A DNA stretch of 64,000 nt from Echinococcus granulosus (Eukaryota > Platyhelminthes > Cestoda > Cyclophyllidea > Taeniidae): the NCBI RefSeq assembly GCF_000524195.1, contig NW_020170457.1, positions 65,686 to 129,685 on the forward strand, read 5' to 3'. Below, one piece after another: positions 1 through 12,000 of the stretch; positions within the stretch are counted from its first letter, which is position 1, and every line of letters begins with the position of its first letter. Position numbers and translations under genes: made by a program. Under the pieces are notes generated by a model that made no database searches, was not told where the DNA came from, and was given only the letters and a program-made list of their open reading frames with translations.

Positions 1-88
1 ATGGAATTCAGGTAATCTAGGGAATATCCCAACTATGCCTTTGTATAAGATGATAAAAGGCACAAATGGTTTTAATCGCCTGTTTTAG
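1..88 (+). other. Intron at the left edge of the giant-protein gene
   Basis: There is no coding signal here. The stretch ends in a pyrimidine-rich acceptor (tgttttag, ending at 88) that opens the giant exon, and an in-frame TAG at 86-88 shows that the reading frame starts at the acceptor. Upstream exons of the gene therefore lie to the left of this window. Confidence 0.6.
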
Positions 89-3000
89 CCACAAGAAGGT
101 GACTCAGATGGAGAGACTGACAAGACCATCTCGGAAGTGCTACCTTCCGAGGTTAGAGTGAACGAAAATGAATCGGCTAAGTCGTTGCAGAAAATTATGG
201 AAAGCTCAAGCGATTCTGTCTGTGGTCCTAACATCAAGGCGGAACCATTCTATGAGGAGATGGTGGAACAAGGGGCAGAGCTTGTTGACGGCAACGCCAT
301 AGAGAGACAGGACACGGAGCTCTGCGCAGCTATAAAAACGTTTTTACAAACAACTGGGAAAGATGAAAATGGGTTCAAAGAGGAGCCGCAAAGTCCAGAA
401 GACGGCATTTTGGAAAAGACTACATTTGTCGAAGTCGGAAGTGAAGATGTTTCGGAGCCGCGAGACGAAGCTGAAATAAATTTGGTACAACGAGATGCTG
501 GGAGGGATTACAGGCAGAGGAGCCAAGAAGTCAACTTCTCTGTTGATGAACGACCGCCAGTTGAACAAACTGACACGAGTGAAGTGAATGAGCAATCAGG
601 TAGAGGGGATTTTAACAGCCACCTTGGAAAAGTGGGTGTCAATGAGACTAACAATGAGAAAATCTCACTTAATTCTACCAAAAGTTCCACCAAACCTAAA
701 AGAAAGTTGAAAAAATCACGAAAGAAAAATTCTTCTGAGGACCCGTCGACAAGAGTTGTTTCAAAGCCTCCTTCATGGAATAATGTGCATAGATCAGCAA
801 AATTTGAAGGCACTGATGCGATAACTGATGGCCCTTCTAGCACTGAACAGGAAGTTCAAATTCTTAACGAGCATAAAAAAGGCGGGAATCTATTGAATGG
901 GTTCCAAAATGCCGGTAAATATGACAGGGGAGTTGCAACGAAGCCACTTGCAAAGAAGAGGAAATATCGAGAGTTGATAAACGTTCGAGAGGTCAGCAAC
1001 TCAGAAGGTCTCCCGGCTTCAAAAGAATCTGGAGATGTTTTATCTGCGGTTCACGCAAAATTCAACCATAAAGCGCAAATCGGTGTTAACATTCCTGAGG
1101 AGGAGGACAATTTATTCGACAGTACTGTCGTGGACGTAGATGAGGGTCAATTCGCCAGCGAATTTATCTACGATGGGCTTCTAGTGTACGACCTTCAGCC
1201 TGACGACGAGGTTAAAGAAGAAGCTAAACTAAAACAGAAGTGTAATGGTGGAGTGGAAGTTGAGAAGGCTAAAACGGACACCAAAGATGCAAGGTCCTCC
1301 TTACAAAAGAAAAATTGGGTTGTTAAAGCTGCCGAAAGCCTTTTGGAAGAAGTGCATCCAGTCGATGTTGATGAACCAATCGATCCTGCAGTACTTTCCA
1401 GTAAGTTGGATCACCATCAAATGGATCAGCACTGCATTGATGAAGGTGTGGCCTTAAAGAACAAGGAAGTACTGCTTATATCTTCCCATTTGTGGGAGGG
1501 TGAAGCCAAGAAAGGGATTTTACATGAAGTTGACTTGACGAAATGGTCTGACGAGAAAGACGCAAAGAGGGGCCAAAGTGTAGAGCCTATCGACGACACT
1601 AAAGATGATAATACCTTTATTCCCACTTTGAAAGAAAACGCCTGCCAAGATCCAGAGCAGTCAGTTGCTTTGACTACTGAGATGGATAAAGATAGATCGT
1701 GCCCTGAAGATGCGAATTCAACAAAAAAACGCAAAACGAAACCGAAGAAAGGAGACCGAAAGGAAAGAGACCTTGATAGGAAGTCCGGAAATAAAGAAGC
1801 TGTGCTTTCTGAAAATCTTGCGGTAAGTGATAAAGTTCGAGTAGGTAACGAGGCTGTTTCCCCTGCAAATGAGTTCAACGCGTATGTGGATAAAGATGGT
1901 TTAGAAATAAAGCCAAAGCTTCAGTCAGACCTATCGGATCTCGATGAAGACTTGCTTAGACACTTGGAAGAAAATGTTCATTCAGGAGGGCGCAAAATCG
2001 AGATTCAGGGAGGCGACATGGATACACTTGAAGAGACAAGCACTGAAGATAAGGGTTTAGAATCCAATGGACTTGGAACGGTTGATACATGGAACGATTT
2101 GCTTTCTTCAAAAGAATTTGAGATATATTCAAAAGAAGAAAAAGGGAAAAGGATAACTGTTAAAATGGACCACCTCGAAGGCTTCGGTAGTAGAGATGTC
2201 CTGAGAGAGTGCACAAACGAGGATGCAGAATCTCAAGGACATCTTGCAGAAGCCCGCGACAGTTCGGATGAAATCTACCAATCTGGAACTATTCAGAGAG
2301 TGGATGCTTCATCATCTTCGAAGGCACCTGAAGTGCCCTCTATAAAAGGCGGGAAGAAGAAAAGGCACCAGCGGGGAAGGCACATCGTGAGTGAAGTCGA
2401 GGTTGAGGAATGCACCACTTCCACTGTTCCAGCTTCACGAGAAATGTCCATCATAGATGCTGAAGTGGACCACAAAGCATCTGAAGTGGCTGCAGGTGTG
2501 GGACATCTAATGCAGCCTGAAGAAGCTAAAGGCGCCTTAGATATCATAGGAGATGGCCAGGTACTTGTGTTAGAAACCGAGAAACAGCCCTCCACTGTTC
2601 TCAAGGAAGCCTCTAAACAAATTCAGCACCAACATGTGGCGGGTAAATTGAACGACCAGCTGGAAGATGAGTCTCAGGTCAACGAATGTGATCCGGAGGC
2701 TGGAGGAGAGACTGTAGACGAACTCAGGGCTGTTGCTGAAGCCAATGTTATGAAAAATTTGAATGAAGGCGAGGAAGGTGAGCACTTGCAGTATGAACAT
2801 GCCACCGAAGGCGTTGGTGGTGAATTACAGCCTCAAACAAGTCAAGACACCATGAGATGGGAGGATTCAGAATTTCAAGAACATCCAGTAGAAGGTCCCG
2901 ACAGGTTGGATGAATTCGACCAATCTGAGACTATCCAGAGAGTGGATGCTTTGTCATCTCCAGAGGTGTCCGAAGTACCTTCTATAAAAAGTGGGAAGAA

Positions 3001-6000
3001 GAAGAGCAAGAGGCATAGAAAGGAAAGTCACCCTTTTGTTGTTAAAGTCGAAGCTCAAACACTTGATAGTTCCACTGTTCTTCCTGCAACAGTAATGGCT
3101 GATCTGAATGATGAAGCAGAGCTCAACATAACCGAAGCATTTGTAGATGAGCAAGAATTTGCTTCTGATCTTTTGAAAGAACCCCAACCAATTCACCATG
3201 AAGTAGTGGTGAAAGAATTGCCAGAACATCCAGAAGATAGGTTTCAAATCAATGATTCCAAATCGGATGTTCAAGACGAGAGTGCTGATGAATCCAGGGC
3301 CGTTGGTGAAACTAGTAATCTGGTAAGTGGCTATGAATCAAAGCAACACTCGGCAGAACAGGAGAAGAGGGAGAAATATTTTGAAGAGGGAGGAGAGCGC
3401 ACACAAGATGAAAGGGATGTCGAAGACGGTAGTGATGAATCACAGCCTCGGGCAAATGAAGAGGCCTTGAAAATGTCCACAGATGAGGGTGTAGAAACAC
3501 CAAATGATTTGATAGAAGGTGAAGGTTATGTAAATGAAATTGTCGAACCTGAGAGTAACCCTATTTTTGGTGATTTGTCTGCTTCACAGGAGCATGAAGG
3601 AATTTCTGTGAGGGGCGAAGGGAAGAAAAGGCGTCGAAAAGAAAGGTACTTTCAGGATGAAGGGGAAGTCGAAACACTCGAAGCAACTGCAGATGTAGGA
3701 TATCCACTGGAACCTGAAGATGATACAAAGACGAAGAATATTGCAACAAATGGCAAAGAATTCGCTTCTGGTGGTTCGGAAGAAGTCTCTCAACCAAGCG
3801 AACATGATTTGATGGAAAAAGAAACGCCCGGTCATCTAGGAGATGAGGCTCAATCCATCAAACATAAACTGGAGGTTCAAGGCATGAGCGCCGATGGATC
3901 AAAGCCACATTTAACAGAAGAGAACGAAAAGAATTGGGACAATGAAGAAAGAGAGCACTGGCAAGGTGAAGGTGGTAATGTAGGTGATGAAGATGAATTG
4001 AGACCTCAAGAAAATGAAGACATCTGGAGCGAGACCACAGATGAGAGGGATGCAAAACCTTTCAAACGCCCTACGGAAGGTGAAGACAATGTGAATAAAA
4101 TTGCTGACCCGGCAACTATTCAAGGCGTCGATACTTTGTCATCTTCACAGGAGTCTGAAACACCTCCGGTGAAAAGCAAAACGAAGAAACAACACCGAAA
4201 GAAAAAGCAGCTGCTGAGTGAAGTTGAAATGGTAGTAGGCGTGGAACCGCCAATTCAAACTGAAGAAGACAAAAGCGCTTTAGATGTTGTAGTAGGTAGA
4301 CAAGGATCTGTTCTTGGGATTGGCAAGCATTCCCAACCAAACGAGCAGGAGTTTGCGGTGAAGGAATCGTTCATTTACCTGGAAGGTAAGCCTCAAACGG
4401 ACGAATGCAATTTGGAGGTTCAAAGAGATCTTGTTAATGAATCCAGGGGCATTGGTGAAGTTGATGAACTCCTGCAGCTAGATGAATGCGAACCACATCT
4501 TGGGCAAAAGGAAAAGGAGCGGAAGCATCGTGAAGAAGGCAAACACTGGCCAGGCGAAAGTGAGTTTGAAGGTGTTGGTGATAAATCACAGGTTTTGACA
4601 AATGAAGAGGACGATGAGGAGTCCTGCAACAGTCGATTAAAAGTAGGAGACGATATAGCTGAAATCGTTGGAGCTGAGACTCCCCGAACTACTGATGTTT
4701 TGCCATCTTCACAAGAACCTGAAGGACTTTCCATGAAAATTGGGGAGCGGAGCCAGCACCCGGAGGATAGCTACCTTCAAAATGGAACCGGAGCCCAGAA
4801 ATTGGAAACTTCTACTGCTTTTTCTTTAAAAGAACTATCTGGCATGGTTGATGAAGGTGAGTTCGAAACAGCCAGAACGGCCGTTGATGAACAGAGGAAG
4901 GAGCATCATGAAGAAGAAGAAGGAGAGGATTTGCTGAATGAAAGTAACGTCGAAGGCGTTGGTGATGATTTGCGACCCCAGACAAATAAAGGTATCCTGC
5001 AAGAATGCACAAAGGAGGATGTAGAATCTCAAAAACATCCTGCGCAAGCTCGCTATGGTTCGGATAAAATCGACAAATTTGAGACTACCTATGGAGTAGT
5101 TATTTTGTCATCTCCTGAGGAGTCTGAAGCATCTTCCATGAAGGGTGGGAAGAAGAAAAGGCACCGAAAGAAAAGGCATTTGATGAACAAAGCTGAAGTT
5201 GAGGAATGTACCGCTTCCACTGTTCTTGCTTCACAAGAAATGTCCATTATGGATGCTGAAGCAGACCTCAAAACACCTGAAGCAGCTCCAGGTGTGGGAT
5301 ATTCACTACAATCTGAAGAAGCCAAAAGCGCCTCAGATATCATTGTCGATGGCCAAGAACCCGTGTCTGATATCGAAAAACAGCCCATCGTTATTCTCGA
5401 AGGAGCCTCCCCTCCCATTCGACATGAATTTGTGGAGAATAAATCGACTGATTATCCAGAAGATGAGTCTCAAATCAACGAATGTGAATTGGTGGTTGAA
5501 GAGGAGCTTGTCAATGAACTCAAGACCGTTGATAAAGCCAATGATATAGAACACTTTCATGTACCTAGAGCACATTCGGAAGAACAAGGGAAGAAGAAGT
5601 GGCATTGTAATGAAGGGGAGAAATGGCAAAAGAAAAGGGGAACTGATACCATTGGTAGTGAGTCACAACCTCAGAGGGAAGCGGAATCTCCGAGTCAACC
5701 CACAGAAGGTGAAGACAGTTTGAATGTTGCTAGCAAATCTGAGGCTATCCAGGATATTGGTGCTATGGCATCTTCACTGGAACCCGAAACACTTTCTATC
5801 AGAGGAGAAAAGGGTAGAAAGCAGCGCAAAAAAGCGTTCCCTCAGGATGAGGGAGTGATCCAAAGTGCTGAGACGGTTGCAGAGGATGAAAACACCTTGA
5901 TCATCACAACAGAGGATGGAGCATCTTCTTATGGTCTCTTGAAGAAAGTCACACGGTCAAACGTGTTGAAAGAATCGTCCGATTGCTGGGAAGATGTGGC

Positions 6001-9000
6001 TCAATCCAGAAAATATACATTGGAGGATCAAAACGAAATTGTTGATGGCTCCAGAGCCATTGATGAAGCTGATGAATTGGAAGCACACCCTGGAGGACAA
6101 GAAAGGATGCAGATCCATGGTGAAGTAGAACACTGTCTAAATAAAAGTGGTGTTGGAGATGCTGATGATGTGTTACAACTTCAGAGAAATAAAGAAACCA
6201 TGAGAGAGTTCACAGACGAGGGCGAGAAGACCAACAAAAGTCCTACAAAAGGTGGAGACAATGTGGAATTAATAGTCGAATCTGAGGTTGTTCAGGGAGT
6301 TGAAGCTGTGTCACGCTCTCAGGAACCTGATCCACATTCCTTGAAAAGAGGAAGGCGAGCAAAGCACCGAAAAGGAAGGCACCCTAATGCCGAAGCTGAG
6401 GCCCAGGAGTGTGTTACTTCCACTGTTCCTGCCATACAAGGAATGGCTGGTGCGAATGATGAAGCAGATCTCAAAGTATCCGAAGTGGCTGCAGATGTGG
6501 GATATTTGATGCAACCTGAAGAAGGCAAATGCACTCTGGATGTTACAGTAGAAGAGGAAAAATCCGCCTCTGATGCCTTGGAAGAAATCCCCCAATCAAA
6601 TGAACAGGAATTAGTGGAGGGGAAGATGGAAGATGGACTTCACTCCAACCAATTCAAATGGGAGATTTTGGGCATGACCGTCGATGAATTCAAAACTGTT
6701 TGCCAATCTGATGATTTGGTACATTCCCATGAAACTGACAAAAAACCCTGGAAACAAGATGAGAAACTGAGCCATAGTGAAGTAGGAGAGCTCTGGCATG
6801 ATGAACTTTGTTTGGAGGGCGTTGCCAATGCAACACAACCTCAGACAGATGCGAGAGACTTAAAAGACTTCACAGACGAGGCTGCTGGATCTCAAGAAAA
6901 TCTTAGAAAAGGTGAAATCGTCGCATCCGAGGCTATCCCGAGTGTTGATACTTTGCCATCTTCACAGAAACTTGGATCACCTTCCATAAATCGGAAAGAG
7001 AAGGCCGAGATCGAAGAAGAGTCGCACCAAAAGGGGAACTCGATCTCTTCACCTGAAGACCAATTGTCGCAGAAGAAGGGGAAGACGGATCTGGATAGCG
7101 TTGTGGGTGGTCATCTATCAACCCCACAAATTTATCCAGATGATCAGTTAAAATCTAACTTGGACGAGTTTGCAGGATCTGACGACCTGTCAAACCAACA
7201 TGTCAAATCCGATGATGAAGCCTCTCAACCACGATTTGAGGTCAGGGAAGTTCCATCACACCAAGGGAAAAAGAAGCCTCCAAGAGCAGAATTTTCGAGC
7301 GACGACTATAGGGATGAAAAAGTGTCCAATCTGTGGACTCCATCTCTACCACCTCCAGGTAGTGCGCGTGAAACTGTTACGAAGGATGGATTAGAGATTC
7401 CAGGAGGTAGAGATGACCAATTTGCAAATTGTGAGCCGTATTCGGCGAACTCAGTAGGTGAGAAGTCTCAGGCTTTGGATTTTGCTACCACAGAAGATTT
7501 GACAGTTGCGGTTGAGTACACACATTCACCTTTCATGAAAAATAGTCCAAAAGTCGACAACTTACCCTGCTTATCACAAGATTTGTCCCACGATTCGGAT
7601 GAAGACCCATCCCAGACTGATAATACGATGGAGAATGAGGAAACCGTGGCAGTCATTGGCCGCAGAAGCACTCAGGAGGAAATGCCAATGTCAGTTGACA
7701 TTAGCGAACCGTTAAATGGAAGAACTCTGAAGTTGAAACCATCCCAGGAGTCAAAGGAAAGCTCGAAAAAGAAAGATAAGAAGAGGAAACATCCCAAGGA
7801 AAAGTCTCCAGAATGTGGAGAACCGCTTGAAGTGGTGGATGTTGAAATTGATGAACGCCCTCCTCCTGAACATGAATCAGAGGCAGCTTCGACAAAGTGC
7901 GGCAAGAAAAAGAAGAAGCATCAAAGGGAAAAATATTTAAAGAATGTCCACACCGCTGAAGAAGATTCAAAGTCCCTTTCAACTGAGACGAAAGTTGAGA
8001 ATCATCCAGCAGATAAAGTAGTTCTGGGAGGCGAACATGTTCAAATCACTTCTACAGCGCCGACTTCAAGGGAAGGGAGTGAAAGCTTTGCCGAACAGGT
8101 GGATAAATCAAATGTTCCAAGTGTGTCTTTAGGCACTGAAGGTCGAAGTCCAGTAAGTAAGATGGAGATGGAATTGCAGAAGCAACCCACTGCCGGATCT
8201 GATGTAGATAGGGAAAATGAAGATGGGAAGAAAAGCAATCAAGAAGGATACAACTTAGAGTGTAATCCTGAGCTTCAAAATACTGAAGCTGAGGAAAATC
8301 TTACAGAAAATAACTTGAAGCAGATCGAAAGTTGGAAGGAATCTGAGCTCAAGGAATGTCCTGGAGCAACAACTCTCGAGACCGTTGGTCCGAACGTGAC
8401 CACAAGTATACCGATTCTTGGTGAAACAAAAGAGGACAATCAAAGGGCGAAAGAACTCAGTAGAAATAGTGAAGCTCAAGGCAAGGATGAGAAGGAACTG
8501 GAGCTCAGTAGGTCCCCGGATGTCGATGCAAACAAAGAGCAGGATGATCAGCAACTAAAAGAAGTTGATAACCCATTTGTCAGTATGGAAGAAGAGGGTG
8601 AAATCAGCTTGGAAGAGTTTCCTGGGCTCAATGAACTGGAGTTCTGTCAGAATCACCGAGAATTTGGTGAAAATTCGATCGATACGGGTTCAAAATTCCA
8701 TGAAGCCAATCTGAGTCCTAATCCCGATGAAGAGGCGATTCCAGTCGCCGTTGCAGACGAACAGGCATGGAAAGACGAGGAGAGACTGGAAAACCGTGTT
8801 GGAGATGTTTCCGATAAGTACTTCGAACTGTCATTGCATCCAGTAAAAGATGTGGATGTTTTGGAGGATCTGTTTGTCTCCAAGGTGTCTGAAGCGTCTG
8901 TGAATCATTCTACTTCCCAGAAGCCTCCTAAAAGTGCGATGCCGAGAAAGGAAAGTCATCAAGGGAGTGAGATCACTACGTTAAGCGATTCGACCCCCTC

Positions 9001-12000
9001 TACCGTTGATGTGGGCATTGATGACCTTCAAGAAACCGAATCCGTCAAATCGATTCAGAAGGAAAACAAAGAGGAAGACTTCGAAGAATCATCTTCTCCT
9101 CACTTTTACAGTTCTACAGCCGGTGATTGTTCAGCTCTTGTGGCTGAAGAAGAGAAAGAGGAATTGCCTCCATATGATTCCACCTACGAAACAGAGGTGT
9201 ACAGGCCCGAGCTAATTTGCACCGGTTTACCTTTTCCACAGGAATTGGGTGGCAAAGCTGCCGAAGCTAACAGGGGTAAAAAGAAGCGTTGGAGGAAAGT
9301 ATCCACGACGAAGGACACAGAGGAATATTTAACGCCTGCCGTAGAAGCAGATGAGCAACCTGAATGTGTAAAACCGGTAGATGAAACGCTTATTCCCGTG
9401 GATGCAGATACGTCTCAAGTAGTTGGTGCGGACAAGGATCTGGTGAATAAAGACATTTCTCAACAAAAGGTAGAGAAGGAGAACACCAATAATGTAGTCG
9501 CTGCTAAACTGAAAGGCACTGAATTTTCTCCAAATGTCGTCTTTCAGGACGTTGGATCTGCATCTCGCGAACTTGACAGTGGTGGAAGGGTTCAAGGAAC
9601 CGTCACCGGCGTCAAGACTGAAGAAGCATTTTCTTTGGAGCCTAACAAAAGGCAAGAGGAGAAGGGAAAGACAGCAAAAGGTGAATGCTCCTCGACCATT
9701 AATCCTCCTGAGATGTCTCACCTCTCCAACAACGGACAACGATGGCCGGTATGTGACCTTGAAATTCCAATTATTTTAGTTCTCTTTCTATCGGCTGGCA
9801 TTATGACAATTTCTGGTCCAATTTTTGTCAAATAATATCAGAATGGAAGAGGGTGGAGGTAATATAGAAAGGATGGGATGGACGAGGCAGCATCTTAGGT
9901 ACGCTATGACATTTGAAATCACCACGCGTGGGATCGCGTTCCGCATACCTCGGCGTCTTGCGATGGCAATAGGTCACCGAAATGTGCGACCTCCCCAAGA
10001 TGTGCACTGCTATGTGGTGCAAGGATTGTGATGCATAACGCTTTCACAATAATCTGCCAGCTATCCATGGCCTCCTGCCTTACACCTAACTGCCTGTTTA
10101 TGCGAGGCCACCCATGTACCTAGCGTTGGTCCGTCGACCTCCTCTAAACGCGTTAAATGCGGGTTGCGATCACCGTTTTTGTCTGTTGGGGTAATGTGTA
10201 TATACTATTCTTTAAATCAATTAATTTGTCCCCATCTTCCCCTGTCCCCGCTCCGCTCCCCCCACTCGCCTTTTGTTGACTCATCAAACTGGGTTAAGTC
10301 CTTCCGTTTTTCAACATCAACCTGCATCAAGGCCACCACACAATCAGCGACTTAGGCTTTGCTGCACCTCTGTCTCCAATTTAAAGGGAGTGTTTGGCTA
10401 AAGAAGTGTCAGCTATTGTCTTAGCGTTATAACAAATTGAATTCCAGAGTTCTAAATTCGCCGTGGCGCAGGTGGCCTACATTAACCAAAAATTATGCTG
10501 GTAGAGAACATTAGCGGGGCGCAAGGTGGCGCCAAGTTTTTTCTTTTCGCTGAAAAGTAAAGATGCGCAATTGGAAACGTGCCTCACTCAGAAGAGTGCC
10601 TTTTGAATGTTCAGAATCTTACCGTGTCAAGCGGATCAAAGTTCACGCGTGTAATAAACTACTTAAATTTCGTTTTGAGCAGTAGCCTGATCGAGCTGAA
10701 AGGAAAGGGTGATAAAAGTTATCGTTTATCTTACATTAATATCTGTGTAAACACGACCAAGCGGGTCTCAGAAATGGAAGATTAATGAGTCTAAATGCGG
10801 GCTTCCTGCCAAGTTATGTGCCTGCATGCTGCCAACCCAACAGGCAACCATAGCAACTAGATGACACCTTTGATTGATTATTGTCTTCATGCTTCGGGAG
10901 AATTGACGTTAGTATGAAATATAGGACTGATGTGGTATGTAGGTGTGGTGAGCTACGTTTGAAAGGTCTGAATACCTAGGCAGTAATGGATGTCTGAGGT
11001 CAGGGCATGCATACATCAGTCAGCCTCAATAGTGCCTCCCATTTCACATGCACATAAATCTTCTCACCAAAAGTGGATGTAAGCAGTTGAGTGTTTTAGA
11101 ACATTTAGGAGACAAGAATGTTGCATAAAAATATGGAATTTAATGTGTTTAGACGGTCTCGAGTGGTCTCGTAACCCCTTTATTAACGAGCGGTGTTGCA
11201 GGCACTGATACTTTGCACATCCGAATGGACCACTTTAACCGCTACTAGGAAACTGCCCAAAAAACCGAAAAGAAGCAGTTTATAGGAATTGCAAACTTAT
11301 CTAACCTGTTAACTCCACAGGATTTGGTACCGATGAAGGGAACATATTGGTGACTCCAGGCTCAGATAAGGGAACATAAACGTCACATGTATGTGACACT
11401 GTTAGTGAACGTGTTTGAACTGGAGGTTTTTGAGGGATTTCAGTTGAGAGAGCCATGGATACCTCTGACTATCTGATTTTGGGTCTTGCTGACTTTGCCG
11501 AGAGATGTAGATACTCGATGAAACCCTTTCTCCCAGCTCAAAAATTGTTGACTATCTGGAATAGGCAGACAAAGTCAGTATTCTTTTTCCAACCGAAGTT
11601 AAACATTGTTGGTGCAGGTTATAGGCACCTTGTGCTTCCAAAGGCTAACTTTACATAACACAAGCGGAGGCAGTCTCTTGACGCCAGCTACTTAAATGCC
11701 CACTTATGAAATAAGTAGCATGTGCACTTATTCACACAAATATACGATAAAAACTAAAACCATATTTTTCTCCCAGTCAGGAGGAGGTAATTAGTTGTTC
11801 GCAATTTTTCTTAGAAAAGAAATAATTACATGTAACGGCTAGGTTAAAGTGGAACTTTTCCGGCAGCTTTAAATGGTCTCCTTTCCCGCCTTTTCCATAA
11901 AAAAACACATTAATGCCAAAGCTTTGTGGTTTGAATACGTCTTTTTTCAACCGCTGCAGTCTGCACCTCTTATTGCCTAGCACGTGAGCGCACGCACATG

